A DNA stretch of 64,000 nucleotides from Campylorhamphus procurvoides. Its lineage: Eukaryota; Chordata; Aves; Passeriformes; Dendrocolaptidae. Positions 52,001-62,619 of this stretch are shown piece by piece (the stretch's first letter is position 1; the number at the start of each line of letters is the position of its first letter). The stretch covers positions 206,671-270,670 of the forward strand of contig WBMV01008587.1 of the NCBI GenBank assembly GCA_013396655.1, written 5' to 3'. Made by a program: the position numbers and the translations under genes. The notes below the pieces were generated by a model. It had not been told where the DNA came from, did no database searches, and was given only the letters and a program-made list of their open reading frames with translations.

Positions 52001-53199
52001 ATATTGGTGGGTTCCTACAAGGAATCAAGCACATATACTACCTCCTGAGCAATACTCCCAAAAGCACCTCCTGGGGAGGCTGTAGTCATAGAGGATATGA
52101 AGTTCCTGTACAGAAGAATCTTGCAGCACAGTTGAGTATAATGTCAATAAAAATGTCAAAAGAGCACAACTTCATAGGAGCTTTATGCCAAACTTTGGGT
52201 GTGATGTGTTTATTGCTCTTTTTATGAAAAACGGAGATATTTAATTTGAGTTAACATCTTCAGCATTTGTAGTTGCAGAAAACAGAATTCAGAAGAATTC
52301 TTGCTAAGTGACATTACAGATAAGAACACAACAATTTATTACTCTCTTTGTCTGAGAAAGAATAAAATATCTATTCACAGAAATGTACAGCTTTAGATAA
52401 CTACATGGTTTTGAAAGTGCATAGAAAAAACCTGCATTGAAACATGATTTATTAATTGGCAGTTGCGGGGGGAGGGGGTGAGGGTGCTAAAAGTCTAAGG
52501 GTTTGGAATTCTTGTGGCATGGAGCCAGGTTCATACAGATAAGTTTGATATATGTATGCTGGGGAGTGTGGAGGGAGGGAAGATACATAAATGCTAATGT
52601 TCACAATATGCCATTCAAGTTATTTATAGCAACTTGAAACTGGAATTTATAGAGTACTATTAAAATGTCTTAGTTGTGTGTGTTAGACCTTGATTGCAGC
52701 TGGATTTGCCTTTATTTTTTTATTATTTTTATAGGACAAAGAAAAGTGTGGCTGTGCATCCCAGCACGTGAGCAAGTTTATCAAATACAAGGCAGCAGCC
52801 AGAACAACAGGAAATCGCATGAGAAAGCCCAACTCCTGGTTGGCAGAAGCATGTTAACCTCTCCTTCATGTCACTGAGTTTAATACTCCAACTCTGCAGT
52901 AAAAGCATCTTCCCTGAGCCTGGGTTCATAAATGTGTTAGTGGTCCTTGACGTTCCCAGCAGAGGATAGTAAGGAAAACACAGCCCTGAATAGCTCACAT
53001 TGATTGCAGCAAATACAGAGCAGGAGGGTCAGCACCATTTCCCAGCCCAGTGCCAGTGCTGTAGAACTGAGCAGCTATTCATAGCCACTGGATCCTCTCC
53101 AAGTTGTGAGTGTAAATTTACTTGTATCATCTTTGCAGAGAGGAATTGTGGTCCCCAGTGCCTCTCGCCTGATTCGGGTAGACTGTTTATTTGTTTAGG
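49069..53199. other. Gene-free stretch up to the compositional shift
   Basis: No gene is recognised. Features are a short CA run near 50411-50430, a T-rich run near 50636-50692 and a G-rich run at about 52465-52492 (possible G-quadruplex). Confidence 0.45.
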
Positions 53200-54800
53200 C
53201 CTGTAATGATATTATCCACAAGGCCACAGCCACACAGGGAGGATTAGGAATTCCTGGAGGAGAAGCCGTATGTTTATTACCATGACAGCCCCGTGTGACA
53301 CAAGCCAACAGTTACTTGTAGTTGTTCTTACCTCACCCTCTGAAAACTAAGAGCTTGCAGTCTTGAGGGAGAAGGTGTCGGATCGATGTAGAAAAGGCAC
53401 AAGGCAAAGAGGTTGTCACAGTGAAAGTGGTAAGATTAGCATGCTGGAAACTCCTTCCTCCTTCCTATTTACAAACAGCTCTATCTCAAAGTGCTTTCAA
53501 ATGTAAATGACGGCAGCGGGGACATCAGCGACTGAAGTCATTCCAACATTTGTAACACTCCCAAACCTGTGCATTTAGCTCGACTTTCGAGAATATTTAA
53601 TAAGCTGTACAACTAAGATTTTAGCCTTTTTCAAAAAGTAGCCCTGCATTTCTACAACAACAAACAAAAAAGCCCCTGCGTAAAAAGCTCTTGCAAGTAT
53701 GTGCATAAGCCTAGTGAAAGGGGAAAAGAGGCCAAGGAGGAGGAAGAAGGTTGTTGGTTTGGGGTTTTATTTCTTTTTTCTGAAGTTTTTGTTTTCTTAT
53801 TTTAATAAATATTTAATCATGGAAAGGGAGGGAAAGGCCAAAAGTAACAAAGAACTGTAAGTTGTTTAGATTGCTTGGGAACTCCCCCCTTGCAGCTGAC
53901 CATTGCTACATGTAGGTTAATTTCCACATGGAGCCGGAGAAACTCTATCCCCCGTTTGTGAAGTATGGGTCAGCCGAAGCATGTTAATCTGTTTAGCATG
54001 TGTGCTTCGTGGAGGTGCCAGACCACCACCGTGCAAGAGCAGAAGTAGCAGCAGTCATAGTCCTTGGGGGTAGTTAATAAAGACTGTAAGGGAAACAAGT
54101 TTATAAAGGTTTTAGTTTGTGCACCGTGCCAGCTTTGGACATTTCAAGCTTCCAGCCCGGCGGACCACAAAGCTGAGAAGTCTCTGGGCTGTTTGTAGCA
54201 GGTCTGCAAGGAAGCGCGCCAGTGCCGCAGCCTGCACAGCCGGGAGCAAAGCGGGGAGAGCCCTAGTTCTTCTTCTCCGCGGAAACAGTGGGCACCAGCT
54301 GAGCCACTTCAGCACTCTGGGGGCACCCTGATTCCCCCGTAGCTGCGCACACAAGTGCATCTTCCCACTCTGGTTAGTCTGAGATGTTTTCGGAACCTCT
54401 GTTTTATCCTGCGCCATTCCCAATGCAGAGCCTCACATCCAAGGGAAGGCCTGGAGAGTCGTGAACGCCACTAAACGAGATAATGACAAGTAAAACTCCA
54501 TGGTCTTATTCCTATAAGCCCACAAAATGCAGACTAATCACCATCTCGTCTCTCGCTCGGGGATGAGCTGCAAGATACGTGGCTTTCGGGCTGACACTTC
54601 ATGTCTCTCTCATCATTTTTTTTTATTTTCCTTTGAAATTCTAGACACTTATTAAGGCATTTTAAAATAACCAAAATATTTGCTGATGAGTATTTATTTT
54701 GACAAGGGGTTTGGTTTGGCTTTTGACTTTCCGTTCAACTATATAGGCTGCAGTATTAATTTACTATAAAACTAAATGTGGTTAAGATTGTTCTGCCTCG
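53200..54800. promoter_or_regulatory. Candidate conserved regulatory block at the start of the CpG-rich domain
   Basis: Transposon-free DNA that alternates AT-rich homeodomain-style motifs (TTAATTT, AATAAATATTTAAT near 53805-53816, ATTAATTTACTATAAAACT near 54755) with isolated CpGs. This texture is typical of conserved noncoding elements near developmental genes. A T-rich run lies at about 53750-53810. No coding frame is credible, including the 103-residue minus-strand frame at 54112-54423. Confidence 0.3.
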
Positions 54801-54889
54801 GCTCTGGATTTCAGTCATTCGGGAGTTTTTCTGGTAGATGAAATGAACAGTCACAAGCACATCTCATTACATTTTCCAGCGTGCTTCGC

Positions 54890-55330
54890 CATATGCTCCT
54901 CGTAGCCAAAGGAAGCTGAACATTGCTCGACAGGGAAAATATCCCGCGAAGAGATACATACCGACGTCTTATCCAGAAAACAGTGACATCCACGCAGTCG
55001 TGTGGTGACCCCAGCCTCGCCGCGTTTAAAGCTGCAAGTCGAAGATTTAAAGAAGCCACGAACTGGGACGCGGAACAGTCTCGGCGTCTGGTTACTCCGC
55101 CCCGGGGGGGTCCTGGAAAGGTGTCTTTTCACTTCTGGGCACTCAGACCCCAGACCGGGGAAGGCCCCCCCTCGGTTTGGACAATTTCCACCCACTTAGA
55201 TATTTTTGCCTTTGGGCCTGAGCTCTCACTTCTGTTCCTTATAGCGTTGCCAGCGCTAAAATCGCAAGAAAGGGACCGAGGCCAGGAGAAGCCGCGATGT
55301 AAGTGCAGCTGCCTGGGGAAGCCCCTGCCC
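54890..55330. promoter_or_regulatory. CpG island
   Basis: CpG dinucleotides cluster (roughly 18 in the first 240 bp by eye), with GC-rich text such as 'ccgccccgggggggtcc'. The overlapping long frames on both strands here are a by-product of GC richness. It may be an unmethylated promoter or a Polycomb-type island. Confidence 0.6.
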
Positions 55331-55589
55331 GCTCTCCCGCTCCCGGCCATCCTTCCAGGAATAATAAGCATTGCACTATTTCCTTTGTTTCTTCTTCACT
55401 TGTAGGTGACAGTGGTAGTGGTTACTCTCCGGTTTCTGCAGGCACCAGCTTGCCACAGGGTCAGGGTCGGGCTCCTCTCAGCGGTTCTAGCCCCTTCCAG
55501 AGACCAAGCTCAGCACGAATAGAGACTCATTTTAGGTTTCCTGACCTTTCGTGACGTCTGCAGAAGGTTACTTTCCCCTGCAGAGTTTT

Positions 55590-55630
55590 ATGGGGCTTTT
55601 TTGTTTTGTTTTGTTTGGGGGTTTTTGTAC
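55590..55630. repeat. (TTTTG)n low-complexity tract
   Basis: GTTTTGTTTTGTTTG units followed by a G-run. Confidence 0.85.
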
Positions 55631-56559
55631 TGTAACATTTTGACGCATTTGTTGGTTCGTTTGTGGGCTTTGTTTGTTGCTTATTTTACAGATTTGCGCG
55701 TATTTTTCTCAGCATGCATTTTTAAATTAATGATTAAGGAATTGGCGGGGACTTAAACCGTGCTCTACCTTTTACGCTGTCACTCCTTGCCTGCACTGTT
55801 ACCTGTACCGACGGAAGATACTTTACCTAGAGACGGGCGGTAGTTCATGGTTTGTTCTCTCTGCTGAAACCAGCCCAACACGACAATAAAGCGCACTGAC
55901 ACTGAACATCGAGCATCCTTAGGCCAAGGTTTGCAGGGGGAAAGCATCAACTTTTTCAGAACAGGATATTTCTCTCAGTTCACTCTTGTGGTGCCAACAC
56001 ACGCACACACACACGGATGTTTAAAAAATTCAGTGGTGGGGAAAGGTGTGTGCTCTGCTTTCCCCGTTAAAATCTTTTACAAAATGGTATTTCCTTGGGG
56101 AGTGTCAGCGGGACGAGGGTCAGGATGGTACCCCCGGATGAGCACTGTCTATTAACATGAGAAGCCCTTTCCCATCTAGGGCGTTTAATACTCTGAGGCA
56201 CCCTCAGTACACAGTGCTCTCCTCCTCGAGATGAAGTGGATAGGTCCCTGAAGCAATGGCATTGCTCCTGCCCTGAGCAGACCCTCTCTGACCTCAACAG
56301 TCGGGGACGGGGCACCCAGGGAGGCGACACTCTGGCAGTTCAAGCTACCCAAAACCCGCTTTACTGCTCTAATGACCTACAACCTATTTTCTTTCCCTGA
56401 AGGATCAAGTAAGACCTATTTCATCTGAAGCAGTCTCTGCACAGTCTGACCGCGGGCCAAGTGTAAGTCCCGCCAAAGGAAATTTAACTATGAGTTTCAG
56501 GGAAATCTGTGTATTCTGCTCTTGAAATGTGCTCCTGATCAGAAACCTGTGCATGCTTC
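55631..56559. other. Inter-island stretch without a recognisable gene
   Basis: Mixed AT-rich and moderately CpG-containing sequence with a short CA tract near 55998-56014. No exon with paired splice signals was found. Confidence 0.4.
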
Positions 56560-57100
56560 ACGCGACAACTCTGCTTCCGGACATCTCTGCACCTTTTGGA
56601 GCAGGGCACTATCACTTTCACTTCAGTCAGCAATGCCAAACCAGGAAAATGAGCCTACACTGGGTCATGCATAATCGCGATATTTTAACGACGCCTGAGT
56701 CGCAGACCCGTTATATCCGACAACCCAGTCAGTCTTTTCGGGGACCAGACCCATGGCATAATTATGTGCAGATAGCAGCTTGGCTTTCCAGCGGCAAGGG
56801 AAACTCAGCTGCCTTCGAACAGCCTGAGCCTTTGCCTGCACTGGGGAGCTGTGTGAACGGGCAAGGCCTGCCAGCACGGAGAGGACAGACAAAGGGTGAT
56901 GACTTGTGCTGCTGCAGAGAGGGTGCTGCGTCAGGTGGGCTCCCCAGAAACGATGCAAGAAGGCCCGGCGCACACCTGGCTCTAGCGGGAGGATGCCGTG
57001 GGCACAGCTACCGACTCGGGCAGGTCGAGCCGAAAGGGCAGCGAAACCACTCAGCGTTGAGAACAGCAACTCTGCGGTTGCATGGGTAGGCTCCCTGCGA
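56560..57100. promoter_or_regulatory. Weak CpG island
   Basis: Moderate CpG density with GC-rich text. A 186-residue plus-strand frame (56529-57089) and a 134-residue minus-strand frame (56665-57069) overlap here. Neither has a recognisable domain, and their mutual overlap argues for chance. Confidence 0.4.
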
Positions 57101-57354
57101 CTTTGGAGGGGAATACTGATGCATTTTAGAGGGAAGACAGGATGGCAGTATTGGGAGATCCCTCTCCGCCGGGGCCGAGACTAGAGCAAGGGAGCCTGAC
57201 TTACGTGGAGGGGCCGTGGTGACGGGGATGCCCACAATGCACGGGCTTTCGGAAAAGCCCGACAAGCACTGAAATGTCGAGTGGGAGCATCTGCGCTGTG
57301 ACGGTCCCTCTGGGATTCTCCGATTCATGGCAAGCAAGGCTATTTGGAAATCGG

Positions 57355-57478
57355 TGTGGAAAAACACAAACAAAAAAACCCCACATAAACAAAACAAACA
57401 GGACTTAGGAAAAATGCACCAAAAAAACCCCCAAAACAACAACAAACAAACAAACAAAAAAGAACCACCCCAAACCCT
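57355..57478. repeat. A/C-rich low-complexity tract
   Basis: AAAAACACAAAC, ACAAACAAACAAAC and AAAAAAACCCCC runs on the plus strand. Confidence 0.9.
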
Positions 57479-57534
57479 CCCACAACAGCAGGATCTGAAA
57501 TTAGGATTTCACAGGAAGCAGGATAGGCAGACAT

Positions 57535-57800
57535 CAGTGCTCACGCACAGGCCGAGAGCAGATGCAACCTCTCCGGGCCGCCCTACAGCCGTCGCCCGCT
57601 GGGCTCCTACCTGCCGGCCGGCTCCGCACGGACACCTCCTCGGTGTTGCCCGCTGTGGACAGCGGGCTTCCGTGGCAGGACGTCGGTGACTCTGCTCCCT
57701 CGGCCGACGTTTGGCACCCGTAGGGCCGGGAGAACACGCGTGAGGCCGGCGGACATGCGTGGAAGCGTGCGGTGTGCTCCTGCCGCGCCACAGACATCAG
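57535..57800. promoter_or_regulatory. Strong CpG island
   Basis: I count about 31 CpGs in roughly 255 bp, far above the surrounding DNA. It ends abruptly at about 57800, where AT-rich sequence starts. No start codon with a recognisable protein follows on either strand. Confidence 0.75.
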
Positions 57801-58534
57801 GCCAGCAGCGGTTTCTGCATGTCTCATAGGGCGAACTGCATCACAAAATGTAATACCACGGGCCAATAAATTTCCCCAGTGCGACGTAGAGTAGGCTTCC
57901 CCCTTTAGAAGCTGTCCTGGTGTAAAGAGGTATTTGGGTTGTCTCCGAAATAATAAATCCTAACAGCAGACAATAAAATTTACTATCACAGGAGTAACAG
58001 AAGCCTAAAATATTCTGAACATATTCCTTGAACAAATAACATAATCCCTGGCATACTAGAACACATGTTTTGCTTCAAACATGCTTCATTTTGTCATCGC
58101 ATTGAGTGTACAGTATTTCTCTTTTGGGTGCAAGAGTGATTGATATCTTTGGAAGAATTGTTTGCAAGAACATAAAAGTTGCCAAAGCAAACACGTTGGA
58201 GGGAAGCGTGCAGAAAGGGTAACAGAAGTATTTGGAGTAGATCTGGGTTTGGGGAGTTCACACAGAGGTGAGACAGTTAGAAGTAGAACAAATAAAAACA
58301 TTCTGCACACTTCATCTAAATAAATTATATACAAAAAATTGCCCTTTTGTAGATGGCAACAGCACAGTTACCATGCTTCCCTCATGCCCCTGTAGAATGT
58401 GGGCTGGAAGCCAACTTTCTTCAGCTAATGATTTGTAACTTTTGCTCCACTTGAATGAGTCTATTAATATTTAGGTCTCTCCAATTCTGCTCCATACAAG
58501 CTGTCAGCATTGTTAAACAAAATAATCTATTTAC
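57801..58534. other. AT-rich segment between a CpG island and the candidate exon
   Basis: No exon or repeat is recognised. If 58535-58724 is a true exon, this would be downstream intron sequence on the minus strand. Confidence 0.4.
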
Positions 58535-58724
58535 CTTCTGTTGTACGTGTCCAGCAGTGGCTTGCGTGGCTTGATGATGTATGTTAGTATGTTTTTCTTA
58601 CACTCCACTGCATTGGCCAAAGGCAAAACTTCACATATTCTGATCTTTCTTTTGAAAAAATAATGTTTGACAAAACTCATTAGATAGTGCAAACTTTGGG
58701 GTGTTAATTTAATAACTTCCATTC
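58535..58724 (-). CDS. Candidate internal protein-coding exon, unknown gene
   Basis: On the minus strand a 190-bp segment is bounded by an acceptor (TATTTTTCCTACAG, ending at 58725) and a donor (CAGAAG then GTAAATAG, with GT at 58534-58533). One frame is open across the whole exon: two bases complete a codon, 62 codons follow, and two bases are carried over, so the exon is entered and left in the middle of a codon. The 62 residues run from MEVIKLTPQS to LLDTYNR and are rich in K, L, Y and F. They look like ordinary globular protein with no low complexity, and include CpG-bearing codons near the 3' end (GACACG, CCACGC). The other frames contain stops. I do not recognise the protein and found no partner exon in the window. 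It could be an exon of a gene extending off the right side, a noncoding RNA exon, a retained pseudo-exon, or chance. Confidence 0.35.
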
Positions 58725-58829
58725 CTGTAGGAAAAATATTTATTTTATTTCTCCTTTTATCTCTTTCTGCCATTAACATATGGGGAAAGCCATTGTTCTG
58801 GCTGGTTGAGATGGCCATATCACAAGCTC

Positions 58830-59130
58830 ACTTTGGCGGGAGATGGCGAGGAGTGCTTGTTGTCAGACACGAAGACCTGAATTTCCTTCTGAAATTTCCC
58901 TTAGCAAAGCTCCTGACCCTTCGCGCCCCACCATCACTGCGGCATCCGCCGCCGGGGCCCTGGGAAAGGCCGTTCCCCAGCGGGATGGGATGGCATGGGG
59001 CCCCCTGCATCAACCTGCTTCTATCCGGAGGACTCGCTGGAAAAGAAAAAAATGTCTACAGCTCCGAACATCTCAGAGAGTTCCCGCTTCTCCGCTGGAC
59101 ATCTGTGACCCTGCTCCCCTCCCTGCGCGG
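58830..59130. promoter_or_regulatory. Weak CpG island
   Basis: Moderate CpG clustering, densest near 58920-58985 (GCGGCATCCGCCGCCGGGG-type text). No supported gene start. Confidence 0.45.
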
Positions 59131-60189
59131 GATTTTCACTGAGGACTGGATATCAGAGAGGCCTAACCCGTGTTCTCCGCCTGGTCTCAGACTTCCCCAC
59201 CTCCAAAACACCCAATCTTCCGTCACTTGCCTTCCTGACCAATCTCGGATGAATGATACAACAGCACAAAAACCAATTGAGGCAAAGGCATGGCCAGGAC
59301 TATCAGGAGTGCAAGAGTAAATCTCTTGCTCTCAGGGCACAGATTTCAGCTAAACCTCTCAACCCACAGGTCTGCCCCTATGGCCATGCTGCTTGCAGAA
59401 ATTCCACACGAGAATTAATTAAAAAAAATAAATCCCAGTGCTAACAAGGAAACTTGACGTATAACACCCACGAGGAAAACAATATGAAACATGTAAAATG
59501 TAGACAAACAGCTCAGCCACCTTCTGATTGTGACAGACTACCAGGCACACAGCTGCAGCAGACCCTGGGTCTGGACAAGAATCATTCTCTGTACTCGTCT
59601 GCTCGTTTTCCAGAAGTGAGAGGTCACCAGCGTCAGGGTCTACCCTTGGGCTTGAGAAATGCAGATACTGGCCCTGGGAAGATATTGCACTCTAAAATTA
59701 AGAAAACTCAAAAACTCAGCAAAACTCGGTAAGCTCTCGACTATCTCTCATGCAGATCTTTGATCCTGAAGTCTGAACACTCCCTCCTGACTGTATCTTG
59801 GGCACCTCCGGAGTTGCGTTTCCAGCTGAAGTGCCCCAAATTCTGTCCGTGCTGGAGGGGTGTGGGCAGGGGCACAGCCCATGAGCAGGGGCAAGAGACA
59901 AGCAAACATTTTGGAGGGTGTGTAGTGTGTATTCTCTCTTTACATGCTCAGTGACCCGACCCAGCCCAGCAGCCAGGAAAAAGTGTCCTGCCCGTCCCCC
60001 AGCACCAAACTCCACCCTCTCGCGTAGGGGTCTACCCTCTCACTGCCCCAGCTGGTTTCCAAGGGTGTTCCTTCACCCACGGAACCCAGGGGAGCAAGGG
60101 TGAAACCACGCGGGCACGTTTATTGAAGAGATGCCCTCTCTGTAGACGATCAAGTCTGTCCTCTGAGCTGGTCTCTCTTTTGAAGGCGT
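59131..60189. other. Inter-island stretch without a recognisable gene
   Basis: Only short overlapping frames on both strands; no domain or paired splice signals. Confidence 0.4.
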
Positions 60190-60240
60190 GGGACGGGACG
60201 GGACGGGGGGGAAGGGAAGGGAGGGAAGGGAGGTTGGGGG
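60190..60240 (+). other. G-quadruplex-prone G-rich tract
   Basis: GGGACGGGACGGGACGGGG followed by GGGAAGGGAAGGGAGGG-type runs: more than eight G3+ runs with 1-3-base loops on the plus strand. Confidence 0.8.
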
Positions 60241-60266
60241 GGTGAAGGGGAATGGAATGTAGATTT

Positions 60267-60454
60267 TATGTCCCTAAGGGAAATATTTGATCGGTTTTGT
60301 CCTTGGGTCTCGTCCTGTTGAGTTCACTGGGATTAGACATGATACAGCGGAAGCAGCTACCCGTATGTTCCTAAGGGAAATATTTGATCGGTTTTGTCCT
60401 TGGGTCTCGTCCTGTTGAGTTCACTGGGATTAGACGTAATGCAGCGGGAGCAGC
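60267..60454. repeat. 91-bp tandem duplication at 97-bp offset
   Basis: 60267-60357 and 60364-60454 align without gaps over 91 bp with five differences that I can see, all transitions, separated by 6 bp. The unit contains AATATTTGATCGG and GGGATTAGAC (a bicoid/OTX-type core, reverse of TAATCCC). Divergence of about 5% means it is not an assembly copy. It starts just before a CpG island. Confidence 0.93.
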
Positions 60455-60610
60455 CCTCCGCCTGGCCGAGGAAGAGCGCAGCAGACCCAGGACACGGCGG
60501 GGGCTACTCTGCTTGCCACCTGCGAGCTCATCCGGATCTTGGAGCCAGTCCGTTCCCCACTGGTAACGTCGTTTGACTATTCGTACGGAGTACACTGAGC
60601 AGATCCTCTC
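60400..60610. promoter_or_regulatory. CpG island
   Basis: About 15 CpGs in 200 bp overlapping the second copy of the 91-bp duplication. Confidence 0.5.
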
Positions 60611-60889
60611 AGTTCTTTCCTGTTCCCCTCCCCGGCAGACGGTTTCTGGAGAAAGTGACTAGGAAGGCTTGGAAGAAAGGGATGTTACTTGGGTATCTGT
60701 GCATGCCACTCCCGTAGGTCTTTCTCCCAGTAGATCCTACTCGTCAGCGGCTCGGCGGGGCCTCTCCTGGGAGAAGACCGGAAAAACGGGGAGCGGTTAA
60801 GTTGCTTTAGTAGATTGGACAGTTTATGCAAAAAATCCACTGGGTCGTTCTCGACAACAACGACAAAAATCACACACCAGCTTTATTCT

Positions 60890-61085
60890 CTGCTGTACTT
60901 GATGCGCTGCAATCACCAAGACCCGAAGAGAAATCCACACCACCCCGCCCCCCTGGCCCTCCCCTCGATGGCACTGACGGGGCGCAGGCACACCCCCCTT
61001 TGGCGGCACAAGCGCGATGCGCCCCCTCAGGGGGAGATCCGACCGTCGTGGGCTCTTCGACTGCCGGGTCACGAGTGAGAGTTTT
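60890..61085. promoter_or_regulatory. CpG island
   Basis: CpG-rich text with GGCGCAGG, GCGCGATGCGCCC and CCGTCGTGGG-type runs. The frames open in four registers here are a composition effect. Confidence 0.5.
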
Positions 61086-61239
61086 TTCAGGCACTTTTGG
61101 TCATATCTATCCCATAAATTAAGACATCTGGGTGTAGCGGGCTGGTGTTAATGAAGAGAACATTTTCCTCATGCCTCCCTCCTCCGCACCAATGTTTTTT
61201 TTCGCGTTTATGAACACAAAATATACATGTTGTACAGGG

Positions 61240-61720
61240 AAGAAATGGAGCCGCAAATTTACGAGGTGCCAGACACTGCAGTGCTCTGCCGGGGCTGCCT
61301 TCCCCGGGAGCGGGGCGCCCCCAGAGCTACCCGCGCCCCTGCGCACATGTCAGGAGCACACAGAAACGCGTTTGTGCGTGCTTGAGTGCGTGGGGGTGAT
61401 AGCTTAGGGACGGAGGAGCAGGGCACCCCGGGAGGGATTTCCAATCGCATTTCCCTCACTCCGCCCGGCGGCCTGCTGGAATCTGCTGTCCGCTAGGACT
61501 TCTAGGAGGCAGCGTTTGGGGGGCAGGAGCCACCACCTCGGCGGGTGACCTTCCCCACGCTACCTCCGCCCCCTTTTTACTCCTCCGTCTCTTTCCAGCC
61601 AAGGCCGGTGGGGCATAGCGAGGAGGACAGCGGGGCAAGGCGAGAAGACAGGCTCCACGCTCCTCACCTGTGAACGTACCGCAGCCGTGGGGCCGCTGTG
61701 GGAGGGAAGGACCTTCCCCT
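61240..61720. promoter_or_regulatory. CpG island
   Basis: Sustained GC-rich and CpG-rich sequence, preceded by an AT-rich block with a T-run (61194-61202). No recognisable first exon. The 117-residue minus-strand frame at 61456-61809 shows no domain. Confidence 0.55.
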
Positions 61721-61985
61721 TCCCGAGCTCCTGACTGTCTGGCAGCAGGCAAAGGAGAAAGATCTGGAGAGCCCAAATCTAGGCTATGGCTCACAAGGGT
61801 GGGGAGCATCGGCCGCTTAAAAGAAAAGAGGCATGAGAGTCTGGGCCTGCAGTCAGAAAAGCAGAGACCGAATATAACGCTTGTGGAGGAAAACTTTGGC
61901 CTAGCGCCATTTTTCTGCCCTCTATCTTTATAGCTGTGTTATCTCTTTATCATCTTTTTTTTTCCTCCCCCCGCCGCCCCCCATT

Positions 61986-62009
61986 GGGGGTGGGGGTGGG
62001 GTTGTGGGG
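61986..62009 (+). other. G-quadruplex motif
   Basis: GGGGGTGGGGGTGGGGTTGTGGGG: four G4-G5 runs with short loops, just after a C-rich run (61966-61982), so the region is also i-motif-prone. Confidence 0.85.
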
Positions 62010-62400
62010 AGAGAAGTAATTCTGATGAACAGAAAAGCCAAGCCTGGGAAGGAGTTCCTTTTGACTGCTCAGGGTGATCTATCCAGGCCCTCTAATTAGG
62101 GAGGGATCCAGGGTGGCATTAGTTTCCAAACATTTTAATCGAGCTTTAAGCAGAGCTCTATTCAATGGCAAGAGATAAATGTAGCAACTGTTACCGTCCC
62201 CCTGAATGGCCACCTCCCATGGCGGGCATTCAGCTTTCCTTTCAGAAGCCCTAAGCAGTTTAGTCTATGGACTCAGCAACACTCCACATATCTTCTAATT
62301 AGTCTAATTAGAAAGGTGGATTGATAGATACAGGGAAGACACAGTTCAGATAGAAAGATGCTCAATGCTACCAATATGTGCTGAGGAGTCACTTGTTGTC
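62010..62400. promoter_or_regulatory. Candidate enhancer with homeodomain sites
   Basis: A repeat-free block between CpG islands. It has TCTAATTAGG at 62091-62100 and a near-perfect palindrome at 62293-62313 made of two 10-bp arms (TTCTAATTAG and CTAATTAGAA) around one T, each holding a TAATTA homeodomain core. A GGATTGATAG motif follows. Dense sites with no repeats or coding frames suggest a conserved developmental enhancer; conservation itself was not tested. Confidence 0.5.
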
Positions 62401-62405
62401 AATGT

Positions 62406-62495
62406 AAGGAAAAAGAAAGGAAAAAAAATGAAAAAAAGAAAAAGAAAAAAAAAGTGGGGAGAGACAAAGAAGAAAGAAGAAAGAAAAAGAAGGAG
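62406..62495 (+). repeat. Polypurine (A/G) tract
   Basis: A nearly uninterrupted AAAG/GAAA purine run on the plus strand. The lysine-rich frame across it is a shadow of this composition. Confidence 0.9.
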
Positions 62496-62619
62496 AATTC
62501 TGGAGCCTGACAGGAAGAACAAATCCCAAGGAATCCGAGGAGCAGGACCTACTGTCTCTTAATTGAAGGGAGACATAACTGAGGTGCCTTTACTAGCAGG
62601 GTTTTCCCCCAGATCTTGA

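Noticed and set aside
54923..55405. 160-residue plus-strand frame in a CpG island
   Set aside because: It overlaps long frames on both strands, has no recognisable domain and ends in low-complexity leucine-rich sequence. CpG-rich DNA is poor in stop codons, so such frames are expected.
55299..55405. Possible 107-bp mini-intron (GATGTAAGTG donor, TTCTTCACTTGTAG acceptor)
   Set aside because: Both signals are good, but the flanking text gives no credible protein and the spacing is very short. It could belong to a noncoding transcript, but nothing else supports it.
56529..57089. 186-residue plus-strand frame
   Set aside because: A 134-residue frame overlaps it on the other strand. There is no domain and no supporting splice or promoter signal.
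62365..62562. Lysine/arginine-rich 65-residue frame
   Set aside because: Translation of the polypurine tract.
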